From an uncultured Lachnospiraceae bacterium (GTDB lineage Bacteria > Bacillota > Clostridia > Lachnospirales > Lachnospiraceae), in the NCBI GenBank assembly GCA_902786515.1, contig CADADA010000023.1, positions 1-62,574 of the forward strand: 62,574 nucleotides of DNA. The letters are read 5' to 3'. Below, piece after piece: positions 9,246 to 18,121 of the stretch; positions within the stretch are counted from its first letter, which is position 1; each line of letters opens with the position of its first letter. The notes beneath the pieces are model-generated. The model did not search any database. It was not told where the DNA came from and saw only the letters and a list, made by a program, of their open reading frames with translations. The position numbers and the translations under genes were made by a program.

Positions 9246-9267
9246 CTTAAAAAAACTAAGTATGGAG

Positions 9268-9299
9268 CACAGCCAATTGCTAATCTGCAGTTGGCTGTG
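9268..9299 (+). terminator. Hairpin after the BspA-like gene
   Basis: CACAGCCAA (9268-9276) and TTGGCTGTG (9291-9299) form a perfect 9-bp stem, 22 nt after the stop codon. No strong T-run follows. The loop bases resemble the hairpin at 1872-1910. Confidence 0.5.
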
Positions 9300-9363
9300 A
9301 TAAAAACGATTATGCTAAATACACGTTTATGAGTATAATAGCTATTTAACAAAAATATATATG

Positions 9364-9393
9364 CAACATCATATAGGTTTTATGTTGTTTTTT
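9364..9393 (+). terminator. Terminator-like hairpin with T-tract
   Basis: CAACAT (9364-9369) pairs with ATGTTG (9382-9387) and six T residues follow immediately (9388-9393). It lies between the BspA-like gene and the ribosome binding site of the next gene. Confidence 0.5.
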
Positions 9394-9424
9394 GTAAAAC
9401 AATAAAGTGGAAGGAGCATTTGTT

Positions 9425-10654
9425 ATGAAAAAGAATAATAAGATAAAATATAAAAGTACTGTAAGCAAAATAAACAAAGCTATTTTGTTTATGGTTATTT
9501 TAGTATTAGTAGTTGCTTCTACGGAAATATTAGGACGTTCTATCTGTCAGGCATCTACCAAGGTAGTTGGTAATGGTGAGGATATTGTACAAAAAGGAAA
9601 TAAGGTTTATTACTATGCTAATCATGGCAATTATAGTGGGAGATCATATCAGCTTTGCAGCATCGGAACGAATAATAGAAATAAAAAAGTGTTGGATTCA
9701 TGGAAATCTGGTTATAGTAAACGCTTGTTTGTAGTAGGAAATAAGATTTGCTATCAGCGTAATGATGAGGTGTATATTTGCCCGGTAAACAAAAAAGCAC
9801 CAAAGAAAATTGCAACAGGAAATCTTTTGTGTGTATATGGTAGCACAATCTATTACACCAGTGGTAAATACTCAAATATGAAATTATATAAGATTGGTAT
9901 AAATAAAAAGGGAAAGAAAATGTTGATTTCAGATTGTCAGGAGATTTCCTTAGCAGGAAGTAAGGGTAAACGATTAATTGTAAATGCAAAAGTGTCAGAG
10001 AATTCGGTAGATATTATGTATGTAAACATGTCCAATGGAAAAGTAAAAAAAATAACATCTGAAGGTCCGAATTATAATTTTTATTCATATCCAGATGTTG
10101 CTATGGACACTTATATATATGGTAACACGTTGTATTATGTGTGTGGAAATTATCATGGTTCGATGTATAAGTTTTGGGGAACATTAAAAAAAATCGGATT
10201 AAATGGAAAAGGAAAAGAGACATTGGAAGATGAAGTGACAGAAACTAATTCGATATTAAACGTTTGTGGGAAAAATTTGTATTTTACGACTGATTCTGTC
10301 TTTAAATCATATAACATGAAGGACGGTACATTGAAGACAATATCACTTAATTATACAGGGATGATTGCCGGAAAATATATTTACTATTCAAAGAGTGATT
10401 CTGCTAATGGTAAGACAGTGATATACCGTTATGGTTTGACGGAGGGTAAATCAAAGGCAAAAGAATGGGTGACGTTAAGTAAACCGGTTTATGATTATAG
10501 CATTTCTGATATCTGTCAGATAGGAAATTATGTTTATGTGGATATGGATATGAGGGACAACAGTGTTTCAGAATATGGATGGCGTGGTAAATACATGGGG
10601 ATTGAGACATATAAAATGACTGAGAGTGGAAAAAACATTAAAAAAATCAATTAA
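9425..10654 (+). CDS. Secreted DUF5050-like beta-propeller protein
   Basis: This protein is 409 residues from the chosen start. A signal peptide (AILFMVILVLVVASTEIL...) is followed by repeated strand pairs of the form 'gN.vYY....lykigingkgkk.l', as in NGEDIVQKGNKVYYY, VGNKICYQRNDEVYICPV and YGSTIYYTSGKYSNMKLYKI. This is the pattern of DUF5050/TolB-like beta-propeller proteins, common as secreted proteins in Clostridia, whose ligands are generally unknown. A GTG at 9407 opens the frame, but AAGGAG (9411-9416) 8 nt before ATG 9425 marks the real start. It carries neither a Thr-rich linker nor the FnIII tail of its neighbours. A role in sensing or binding an extracellular ligand is a guess. Confidence 0.7.
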   Translation: MKKNNKIKYKSTVSKINKAILFMVILVLVVASTEILGRSICQASTKVVGNGEDIVQKGNKVYYYANHGNYSGRSYQLCSIGTNNRNKKVLDSWKSGYSKRLFVVGNKICYQRNDEVYICPVNKKAPKKIATGNLLCVYGSTIYYTSGKYSNMKLYKIGINKKGKKMLISDCQEISLAGSKGKRLIVNAKVSENSVDIMYVNMSNGKVKKITSEGPNYNFYSYPDVAMDTYIYGNTLYYVCGNYHGSMYKFWGTLKKIGLNGKGKETLEDEVTETNSILNVCGKNLYFTTDSVFKSYNMKDGTLKTISLNYTGMIAGKYIYYSKSDSANGKTVIYRYGLTEGKSKAKEWVTLSKPVYDYSISDICQIGNYVYVDMDMRDNSVSEYGWRGKYMGIETYKMTESGKNIKKIN

Positions 10655-10797
10655 CCAATAGTTTTGGAATGAGCAGTAGGTAAATAATTAATTTAATTCC
10701 AGATAGAAACAAATCTTAATAAGTGGTAGAATGGATTGTGTGAGAACAATAGATGAGGAAGAAATACGTTTACCGTGGAATAATGGAGGGAAAAAAT

Positions 10798-13700
10798 ATG
10801 AAAAAGAATTTCAGGTTCAGTTTGAAAGCATTGATTTTGTTTTTTATTTGCACAGGTTTTCTATTTTTGAGGAATACCGGTGTAAGTGCATCTGAAGATG
10901 TCTCGGTTTGGGATGGCTCTTCAAGAGAGATGCTGCCGATGGGAGAAGGAGTGAATGAGTACCTGATAAAAAATGCTGCAAATCTGGCAAGTCTCGCATC
11001 TGATATCAATGGAGGAATGTCATTTGAAGGATGCACTTTTACATTGGAAACAGATATTGACCTTGGTGGCAATGAATGGATACCAATGGGATTAAATACG
11101 AACTACTATTTTTCTGGAACAATTGATGGAAATGGTCATACTATCAAAAATGGTGTTTATAATGCTGAAATAAGTAGTGCAAATATCATGAATGCACCAT
11201 ACCATACTGTAGGATTGTTTGGTGTATGTAAAGGTGCTGAAATAAAGAATTTAACCGTTTCGGATATGAGTTTTACTATCAGCAACACATCAGGATATCA
11301 GCAGAGTTACTCATCTATCAGTGGAACAAATGTCTATGCCGGTGGCATTTGCGGATACTCACTTAATACTGACTATAAAAATGTTTCTGTTACAGATTCT
11401 ACAGTAAAAGCTTATACAGGCTCAGAGTCGGCGTACGCATATGCAGGAGGAATTGCAGGATACATGAAGGGTGGGGATATCGAGTATTCTTCATCTAAAG
11501 CAAATACAATATCAGGCACATCTGATTCGCTGAATAACGATGCATGTTGTGGCGGATTGGTTGGTGAGATAGATGCGTATACACTTATTAATCATTCTTA
11601 TAATACATCTGCGGTAAATGGAGGACATACTATGGCGGCAGCCAATGTTGGCGGTATTGTTGGTAAAAGTTCTAATAGTGCAGATACTCTTTCAGTAATT
11701 CGTGATTCATATAATTCAGGTAATGTAACACATAAAGGTTCTTGGTCTGAAAATGCCAATGTCGGCGGTATTATCGGAAATTCAGCAAGTACGGTAACAA
11801 GATGTTATAATTCGGGAAATGTAGTAGCTAACACAAGAAGTGTTGGAACTGTAAAATGTGCCGGTATTGCAGGAAATGGTATAAGTAGTTCAACAGTGTC
11901 TGCCTGTGTTGTTCTGTGCGGCAGCATTAGTGGTGGAAGTTCAAGAATGATAGTTTCAAATGTTGGAAATAAGGAAAATAACTTTGCACGCACAAGTATT
12001 ACAGGCTCACCTACAAATGATGCAAATCAGTGCTATGACGTTGCGTTGTTTAAAGATAAAGCATATTTTGAGACTTTATCATGGGATTTTGATAAAATAT
12101 GGGAAGAAAAGTCAGGAAGTTTTCCGGTATTAAGACAGGTTACAAGTGAAAGAATGAATGATGAGGATATCGTTAATGAAGCTATTGATAGTATAGACAT
12201 TAAGTTTGCGAAAGGTGAGAAATATGATAAAGTCCTTTCAAATGTTACTTTAGGTTCTTCTCCAAATGAGGCTGTTGTAACATGGAGTTCATCATGCGAA
12301 TCGGTTATATCAAGTGTAAACGGAAACGTTACAAGACCTGAAAGTGATTTTCTCGTAACATTGATAGCAAGCATTTCTCATAATAAATATGTGGTGAATA
12401 AATATTTCAAATTGCAGGTAATAGGCAGTAACAGTAATGCAGATATCATCTCATCTGATTGGGCGATGAGCGTAGATGATGCCAGAGACTTGATTTCAAG
12501 AGTCAGATGTGTCCCGTATGTTATGGTACCGGCTGATGACGAAGCCGTTCAGGTTTTGACCGGAAATGATGTTGATGAAGAACATATCAAGAATCTTCTT
12601 ACAGAAATGTATGAATTTTGGGAGATTCCATTAGAAAGTTCTTTAATAAAAGAGAAAATGGGTGATTTAATTGGCTACTTAAAATCGAGTGAAAAAGATG
12701 TAGTAAATGATTTTGTGTCACAAATCCCTGGGGGAAACTTTATTGTACAAGATGGTGATAGTGGAAATATTTCAATAAATGGAAAAACGGTTGCAAAAAA
12801 CGTCGCATTTACTACCTTAAGAATATTTGGTAAACAAAAGGATCTTTTTGAGAAATTTGATAAAGCATTTAAAAAATCAAAATCGGTAATTGATAGTACT
12901 AAGGATATTGAGACAACCAGTATATTGGATAATGTTGCTTCACAGAAAAAACTTGTAGGTGCGTGGGGGAATTTTTTTGCATTTTCGTTGGATTTAAATG
13001 GAAAACACGATGTTTCCGGTTTGATTTCAAAGATTCAGTCGATTTCTGAAAAATTAACTATTGTTGATGCCGTACAAAAGACGATGAGAAATAATTTATC
13101 GGCATATGTAGAGAATTATGTGAAAAATCGTCGTAATTTTGAGTCACCGGATGATGAAATGTTTAAGATTATTATGGCTGCACATAAAAATGACTTATTA
13201 TGTGGCGCATTAATAAATGTTGATCCGGATGAGCTTGGAGAAAACATGTATCAGATAGAGCAAAAATTCAATCCGGTTTTAGCGGATGAATTTAAGATTC
13301 TTGTGCAGTGTCCGGTAGACGTATATATATACGATATGAATGGAAAACTGGTAGGTAAAGTTGTAAATGATATTGTTGATACAACTTTGTATGATAGCGT
13401 TAAGATAGAAATGGAAGGTGAGGCATCTGACGAAAAGCTGATTTCACTTGATAAAGATAAAATTTATCATTTAAGATTGGTTGGAAATGATGAAGGCTCT
13501 ATGGATCTTACTATGTCTACAGATGAGGATGATATATCTTATCACCAGTTTTGGGATGATATTGAACTTCAACCCGGAAAGGAAATGTGGATTGAAGTTA
13601 ATTATGGGAAAATAAAAACCCGTGAATATCCGAAACTTACAACCATGGAGAATGGAAGCACAGTTATAGATGAAAAGGATGCAGATGAAAATGACGTTAT

Positions 13701-14814
13701 GTATGAAGTCAATATATACGGATGTGAAAAAAATGAAGATAACGATGTAATGATTTCAGATTACTGTGTTGAATCATTAAGCGGATTTTATAAGAAAGGC
13801 ACAGATATTAACGATTTATATTCAATTAAAGATGGATACAAATTAGTAGGTATTTACACCGATATCACATGTGAACATGAATTTACTGAGTCTGCTACAC
13901 CGGAGAAGGCAGTTGATTTGTATGTTTTAACTGAAGAGTCAGAAGAGGCTGTAGGTGAAATACTTGAGGGATATACACTATCGCTTGAGGATTCATTTAT
14001 CGCTAAATTCTATATGAAATTATCGGATACAGTTCTGGAAAATGAGTCTTCTTATATGTTGTTTGAATTGGAAAATGGAGATGAGCAGAAGGTTTATACA
14101 AGTGATGCAGAAGAGTATACGAAATCAGATGGTAATATTTTATATGTTTATCAATGTAGATTTTCGCCAGATGATATAATAGACACAATAAAAGCACGAA
14201 TAGTTGTGCCTAATTCTGATGGAGATGAGAAAAATGGCAAAGTCTATACATATTCTGTAAGGGAACGAGCTGAAGAATTATTAAGAGAAAAGGAAAACAA
14301 TCCTAATATAGAGGAAGAGACAACAACAGCAAAACCGGAGGAAACAACAGAAAAAGAAGAAGAGACAACAACAGAAAAAGGAGAAGAGACAACAACAGCA
14401 AAACCGGAGGAAACAACAACAGAAAAAGAAGAAGAGACAACAAGAACGGCAAAACCAGAGGAGACAACCAAAGCAAAAGAAGAGACAACAACAGCAAAGC
14501 CAGAAGAAACAACAAAGGCAAAAGAAGAGACAACAACAGCAAAGCCGGAAGAAACAACAAAGGCAAAAGAAGAGACAACAACGGCAAAACAGGAAGAGAC
14601 AACCAAAGCAAAAGAAGAAGAGACAACAACGGCAAAACAGGAAGAGACAACCAAAGCAAAAGAAGAGAAGAGACAACAACAGCAAAGGTTGAAGAAACAA
14701 CAGCGACGAAACCAGAAGAGACAACTACGACAAAGGTTGAAGAAACAACAACATCAAAAGAAGAAGAGACAACAACAGCAAAGCCGGAAGAAACTCCGTC
14801 AGAAACAACGGTAG
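10798..14814 (+). CDS. Giant secreted GLUG/beta-helix surface protein, frameshifted near its C-terminus
   Basis: The open frame gives 1338 residues. A signal peptide (ALILFFICTGFLFL...GVSA) is followed by a right-handed beta-helix-like region (~45-420) with GLUG-type motifs such as AGGIAGYMKGG, VGGIVGKSSN and VGGIIGNSAS. An Ig-like segment follows (~460-545; VVTWSSSCESVISSVNG), then a mostly helical stretch (~560-830), beta-rich domains, and a Thr/Glu/Lys repeat linker from 14312. In that linker AAGAG is doubled (14663-14667 and 14668-14672). This adds 5 nt and throws the frame, so the last ~50 residues are a Gln/Lys/Arg-rich artefact. Removing the 5 nt would restore a 1523-residue protein ending at 15374 with Ig-like and FnIII modules. 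GGAGGG 6 nt before ATG 10798 supports this start over an upstream ATG at 10753. Adhesin function is inferred. Confidence 0.75.
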   Translation: MKKNFRFSLKALILFFICTGFLFLRNTGVSASEDVSVWDGSSREMLPMGEGVNEYLIKNAANLASLASDINGGMSFEGCTFTLETDIDLGGNEWIPMGLNTNYYFSGTIDGNGHTIKNGVYNAEISSANIMNAPYHTVGLFGVCKGAEIKNLTVSDMSFTISNTSGYQQSYSSISGTNVYAGGICGYSLNTDYKNVSVTDSTVKAYTGSESAYAYAGGIAGYMKGGDIEYSSSKANTISGTSDSLNNDACCGGLVGEIDAYTLINHSYNTSAVNGGHTMAAANVGGIVGKSSNSADTLSVIRDSYNSGNVTHKGSWSENANVGGIIGNSASTVTRCYNSGNVVANTRSVGTVKCAGIAGNGISSSTVSACVVLCGSISGGSSRMIVSNVGNKENNFARTSITGSPTNDANQCYDVALFKDKAYFETLSWDFDKIWEEKSGSFPVLRQVTSERMNDEDIVNEAIDSIDIKFAKGEKYDKVLSNVTLGSSPNEAVVTWSSSCESVISSVNGNVTRPESDFLVTLIASISHNKYVVNKYFKLQVIGSNSNADIISSDWAMSVDDARDLISRVRCVPYVMVPADDEAVQVLTGNDVDEEHIKNLLTEMYEFWEIPLESSLIKEKMGDLIGYLKSSEKDVVNDFVSQIPGGNFIVQDGDSGNISINGKTVAKNVAFTTLRIFGKQKDLFEKFDKAFKKSKSVIDSTKDIETTSILDNVASQKKLVGAWGNFFAFSLDLNGKHDVSGLISKIQSISEKLTIVDAVQKTMRNNLSAYVENYVKNRRNFESPDDEMFKIIMAAHKNDLLCGALINVDPDELGENMYQIEQKFNPVLADEFKILVQCPVDVYIYDMNGKLVGKVVNDIVDTTLYDSVKIEMEGEASDEKLISLDKDKIYHLRLVGNDEGSMDLTMSTDEDDISYHQFWDDIELQPGKEMWIEVNYGKIKTREYPKLTTMENGSTVIDEKDADENDVMYEVNIYGCEKNEDNDVMISDYCVESLSGFYKKGTDINDLYSIKDGYKLVGIYTDITCEHEFTESATPEKAVDLYVLTEESEEAVGEILEGYTLSLEDSFIAKFYMKLSDTVLENESSYMLFELENGDEQKVYTSDAEEYTKSDGNILYVYQCRFSPDDIIDTIKARIVVPNSDGDEKNGKVYTYSVRERAEELLREKENNPNIEEETTTAKPEETTEKEEETTTEKGEETTTAKPEETTTEKEEETTRTAKPEETTKAKEETTTAKPEETTKAKEETTTAKPEETTKAKEETTTAKQEETTKAKEEETTTAKQEETTKAKEEKRQQQQRLKKQQRRNQKRQLRQRLKKQQHQKKKRQQQQSRKKLRQKQR
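14312..14812 (+). repeat. Imperfect GA-rich repeats encoding EETT(T)AK/KAKEE units
   Basis: This purine-rich tract encodes alternating PEETTKAKEETTTAK-like units. Several units of 36-42 bp are nearly identical. The tract contains the AAGAG duplication that breaks the frame, and the original frame pattern resumes one register over. Confidence 0.85.
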
Positions 14815-15374
14815 AGACATCAAGTAAAAAACATTCAAATTCAATTACAGGTACATTCACATATGAAAAGACATCTTCAACAAAGACGCAGAGTTTCACG
14901 CTTGATATAAAGGTAAAAGGGGGAAATGTTACATACAAATCAGAAAATAGCAACGTAAAAGTATCATCTAAGGGTAAAGTAACAATTGCTAAAAAATTTG
15001 TTGGAACCGTAAAAATAACTGTAACGGCAGGAGACAGTAATTACAAGGCAGTTACTAAAACGATTACCGTGAAAGTAGTTCCGGCATCTACAAAGATTAC
15101 GACAGTAAAAAATAGTGCAAATGGTAAAATAACTGTTAAGTGGAGCAAAATCAAAAATGTAACCGGATACCAGATACAATATTCTACAAGTGCATCATTC
15201 GACTCAAATAAAAAAACAGTATTGCTTAAGAGTTCATCAATGAGTGGAAAAGTAATATCAAAGGTTGAAAAGGGTAAAACTTATTTCATTCGAATAAGGA
15301 CTTATAAGAAGGTGTCAGGAAGAAAAGTTTATAGTGAGTGGTCGACGAAGAAGAAGCTGAAAATAACTAAATAA
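14668..15374 (+). pseudogene. Out-of-frame C-terminal part of the giant surface protein (Ig-like + FnIII)
   Basis: Downstream of the AAGAG duplication the EETTTAK pattern continues in another frame, without a stop, to TAA 15374. It encodes the end of the linker, an Ig-like domain (YEKTSSTKTQSFTLDIKV through TITVKVVP) and a FnIII-like module ending KKLKITK. This copies the domain order at the C-terminus of the BspA-like protein at 6606-9245. No ribosome binding site or natural start lies at its beginning, so it would be made only through frameshift reversion or ribosomal slippage. The first in-frame ATG is at 15069, within the FnIII part. Confidence 0.8.
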
Positions 15375-15407
15375 TACGTAATAATAGGGAGTAAATACAA
15401 AGTAATT

Positions 15408-15436
15408 TTTGTGCCGGAGACAGTGTGTAATATAAT
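15408..15436 (+). promoter_or_regulatory. Probable sigma-A promoter for the HD/Sel1 operon
   Basis: TTTGTG (15408-15413), a 17-nt spacer and TATAAT (15431-15436) lie 16 nt before the start of the HD-like gene. The short leader leaves room only for the GGAG ribosome binding site. Confidence 0.5.
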
Positions 15437-15452
15437 GATTGGAGATGTTTAA

Positions 15453-16157
15453 ATGGATTTATCAGAAATGTCACTTGAACAGGCATTGCAAAAGGGCGTT
15501 ATAACGAAAAGCAGCTGGAATAGCCCGGATTGGGAAGTGATAGAAAATGAATGGCGTAAAGCACTAAGTTTTGCTAAAAAACACCATGCAGAGGCGGGAA
15601 GTACATATGTTGACAAGTCAAAAGAGGTTAGAGCAGGCAATGAAACACCGTATATAAGTTATATACAGAAATTATTAAAAATACTGATTAACGAGGTTCA
15701 TATAGCAAATGATAATACTTTGGCAATAGCAGCATTGTATAATGTTTTGTCATTGACGGATTGTGAAGTAAATGCACTGGAACAGGAATTTGATTTAGAA
15801 ATTGTTGATGGCGTGAAGCACCTTGATATGATAAAAAATATGACATTTGAGGAACAATTAACTAATCTTATAGCTTTAGAGTCACCACAAAATTCAAGTT
15901 TGACATATATATTTCTCGCCGTAAAACTATTGGACGAACGTGTGACGGATATTTGTCCATTTGACTCATGGGAAACAGATATACCATATTATAAGAAAAT
16001 GAGGGAACAACTGGAACAATTTGGTATAAAGGTTTACAGGGCAAAAAAATGGAATATAGCGATATTTATTGGAACAAAAATTTTGGAGCAGATTGAAAAA
16101 AATATGAAGTGCAGTATGAATTGCAACAAAACGTCAGAGGAATTACTTGACTGGTAG
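15453..16157 (+). CDS. SpoT/Rel HD-domain-like protein lacking the catalytic residues
   Basis: This cytosolic protein has 234 residues. Residues ~60-170 follow the fold order of the (p)ppGpp hydrolase HD domain of Rel/SpoT: a PYI..Y segment, then AIAALYNVLSLTDCEVNALE (family: AAlLHDvvEDT..t.eel), EFDLEIVDGVKHLDMIK (family: eFG.eVa.lVdGVTkL), and AVKLLDERVTDI (family: iKLADRlhNmrtl). The metal and catalytic residues are replaced: His of YIxHP by Tyr70, the HD pair by Tyr96-Asn97, and the ED pair by Ser100-Leu101. It is therefore probably an inactive relative that binds a ligand or partner rather than hydrolysing ppGpp. No synthetase domain is present. Two Sel1-repeat genes follow at 31 and 20 nt, suggesting a three-gene operon. 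The family match is by pattern only. Confidence 0.6.
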   Translation: MDLSEMSLEQALQKGVITKSSWNSPDWEVIENEWRKALSFAKKHHAEAGSTYVDKSKEVRAGNETPYISYIQKLLKILINEVHIANDNTLAIAALYNVLSLTDCEVNALEQEFDLEIVDGVKHLDMIKNMTFEEQLTNLIALESPQNSSLTYIFLAVKLLDERVTDICPFDSWETDIPYYKKMREQLEQFGIKVYRAKKWNIAIFIGTKILEQIEKNMKCSMNCNKTSEELLDW

Positions 16158-16188
16158 CAATGGTTCGCATACATAGGGAGAAATTGAA

Positions 16189-17169
16189 ATGAACTTAATT
16201 GAAATAAAACAAAAACTGACTTATGACCATGATTATAATTATCATTTTTTAACTGACCTCTTTACAAAAGACATGGAGGCAAAGCAGACAGGCAGACAAA
16301 GGGAATTGTACCTGACGGAGGAAGAGCGTGCTGAATTTTATGACATGGTAAGAAGAAGTTCAGATATAATCAATTTTAAATCTTTTTGGATGGGATTTGA
16401 TGTTTCTGAACTAGACGGTAAGGAGTACATTCTTGATATAGCAGAAAGAGGTTCGGCGATAGGTGACAGTGAAGAAGACATGAAGAAGTGGGCTTATATG
16501 TTTTTAAATGCACAGCATGGGAATGTGGAGGCATGTCTCTTTCTTGCTGACGTGATTGCAAAAGGAAATTTTTCGGTTGCCATGACGGTAAATGCCTCAA
16601 GGTATTGGAGAATAGCCGCAGAAAAAGGAAATTCCACAGCAATGTATAATCTGGGAATGTGTTATCGCTGGGGAGATTATGGCGAATATGTTGCCCCGGA
16701 TAAGGCATTATATTGGTTTAAGGAAGCGGCAAAGCAGGGAGATGAGAAGGCAGAAGAACTTATTAAATGGTTTGATAATGATACCGGCAGAAGTATGATT
16801 TTGCAGTCGGCGGTTTCAGGGGTAGAGGGATATGGTACAAAATGGTATAAAAGTGAGTACATGGTAGAGCAGTATTTCAAAGGAGCAGATGAAGGTGATG
16901 CGGAAATGCAGTATGAGCTTGCGAGACAGTCAGTACCGGGGAAAAGATTTGATGCATTTAAAAGAAAACCGGAAAATGCTGCAAAATATTATACCATGGC
17001 TGCGGAGCAGGGAATGATTGATGCCATGTTTAATCTTGCAAATCTGTATGAATATGGATGTCCGGGGATGGAGCCGGATTTAGAACATGCTTTCTTGTGG
17101 AGAAAACGATGTGCAGATGCAGGCGATGAAGAAGCCAAACAGCTTTTAGAGAAAATGTTAAAAAATTAA
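16189..17169 (+). CDS. Sel1-repeat (TPR-like) protein
   Basis: This 326-residue soluble protein has Sel1-like helical repeats, with conserved Ala-Gly spacing in units such as RYWRIAAEKGNSTAMYNLG, ALYWFKEAAKQGDEKAEELI and KYYTMAAEQGMIDAMFNLANL (about residues 100-325). Sel1 repeats are protein-interaction scaffolds. The N-terminal ~90 residues are not recognised. There is no signal peptide, so it acts in the cytosol, unlike the secreted genes upstream. AGGGAG precedes ATG 16189. It lies 31 nt after the HD-like gene and 20 nt before a second Sel1 gene; the trio probably works together, but the partner is unknown. Confidence 0.75.
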   Translation: MNLIEIKQKLTYDHDYNYHFLTDLFTKDMEAKQTGRQRELYLTEEERAEFYDMVRRSSDIINFKSFWMGFDVSELDGKEYILDIAERGSAIGDSEEDMKKWAYMFLNAQHGNVEACLFLADVIAKGNFSVAMTVNASRYWRIAAEKGNSTAMYNLGMCYRWGDYGEYVAPDKALYWFKEAAKQGDEKAEELIKWFDNDTGRSMILQSAVSGVEGYGTKWYKSEYMVEQYFKGADEGDAEMQYELARQSVPGKRFDAFKRKPENAAKYYTMAAEQGMIDAMFNLANLYEYGCPGMEPDLEHAFLWRKRCADAGDEEAKQLLEKMLKN

Positions 17170-17189
17170 AAAACGGGAGGAAGAGAAAT

Positions 17190-18020
17190 ATGAAAGAAAA
17201 AGATAATAGCAAAAAAATAGATGACGTATACATTTTGGCACTATCACTTGCAGATACATTTGAAACACCGGATGAGGCTGTTTACGCAATTCGTCAGATT
17301 TATGATTCTGTAAAGGAAGTAGAAAAATTGGAAAAAGTCCGATCTCTGGAAATGATATTGTTCCGATTAAACGTGCTTAGAGTATATAGCGTTGATGAGA
17401 GGATAGGGAAACGTGTAGACAGAGCCTTATATTGTGGTCATAAAAAGAAAAGTGCATCCTACAGAAATAATATTATCAGGGCATTTGATGCGATATTTGA
17501 CCGCAATCAGGCTATGTTATACATGAAACAGGCAATAGAGTATCTGGACAATGAAAAAGATGAGGAAGCTTTTGAGCTTTTTATGAAATCTGCATTGGAA
17601 GGTTCGACTATTTCGGCGTATCAGTGTGGAAAGATGATTATGGCAGGACAGGGATGTGAAAAGGATGAATTTATGGGAGCTTTCTGGCATTGGCAGGCTG
17701 TCAATATGAATAACGAAAGTGCTATGGCATCATTAGGATATGATTATTATGATGGCAGAGGTGTTGTTAAGAGTTTGCCAAGGGCAATGTTCTGGTTTGC
17801 TACAGGTGCATATAAATTAAATGAAACATGTATTAAAGAATTAGCTGATATGCTGGAATACGAAGATGTAATAGAAGGAGAAACAGACAGGGGCAGGGCT
17901 CTAAAAGCAGCGATAGGTCAGCTCGATAACCCTGATGTGCGTGAATATGTGCAGCAGATGGGGGCAGCAGTTAATAATATGTTGGCTGAGTGGCTGATTC
18001 AAAATGAAGGCGAGATCTGA
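17190..18020 (+). CDS. Second Sel1-repeat protein
   Basis: This is a 276-residue soluble protein. Its first ~105 residues are helical and unrecognised. From ~110 there are Sel1-like units, for example EEAFELFMKSALEGSTISAYQ, GAFWHWQAVNMNNESAMASLG and RAMFWFATGAYKLNETCIKEL. GGGAGG precedes the start by 8 nt. It ends the HD-like/Sel1/Sel1 cluster, and a separate promoter for trkA lies just downstream. No catalytic motif is seen. Confidence 0.75.
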   Translation: MKEKDNSKKIDDVYILALSLADTFETPDEAVYAIRQIYDSVKEVEKLEKVRSLEMILFRLNVLRVYSVDERIGKRVDRALYCGHKKKSASYRNNIIRAFDAIFDRNQAMLYMKQAIEYLDNEKDEEAFELFMKSALEGSTISAYQCGKMIMAGQGCEKDEFMGAFWHWQAVNMNNESAMASLGYDYYDGRGVVKSLPRAMFWFATGAYKLNETCIKELADMLEYEDVIEGETDRGRALKAAIGQLDNPDVREYVQQMGAAVNNMLAEWLIQNEGEI

Positions 18021-18039
18021 CCCACCTAAAACAGAATAA

Positions 18040-18092
18040 TAGACTAACCCTATGATTTGTGTTATAATGTATCCCATAACAAAAGTTATGGG
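18040..18092 (+). promoter_or_regulatory. trkA promoter and short leader hairpin
   Basis: TAGACT (18040-18045), a 17-nt spacer and a consensus TATAAT (18063-18068) make a good sigma-A promoter. Immediately downstream, CCCATAAC and GTTATGGG (18073-18080 and 18085-18092) form a perfect 8-bp stem with an AAAA loop, followed by ATTTTC. The hairpin would sit at or near the 5' end of the mRNA. It may stabilise the message or act as a weak attenuator. Confidence 0.6.
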
Positions 18093-18121
18093 ATTTTCTA
18101 ATTTAATGGAGGAAGAATGCA

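Noticed and set aside
14244..14953. Long open frames on the minus strand over the Thr-rich repeats
   Set aside because: They arise because the GA-rich repeats contain no stop codons in the antisense frames; they have no ribosome binding sites and give low-complexity Val/Ser/Leu/Cys products.
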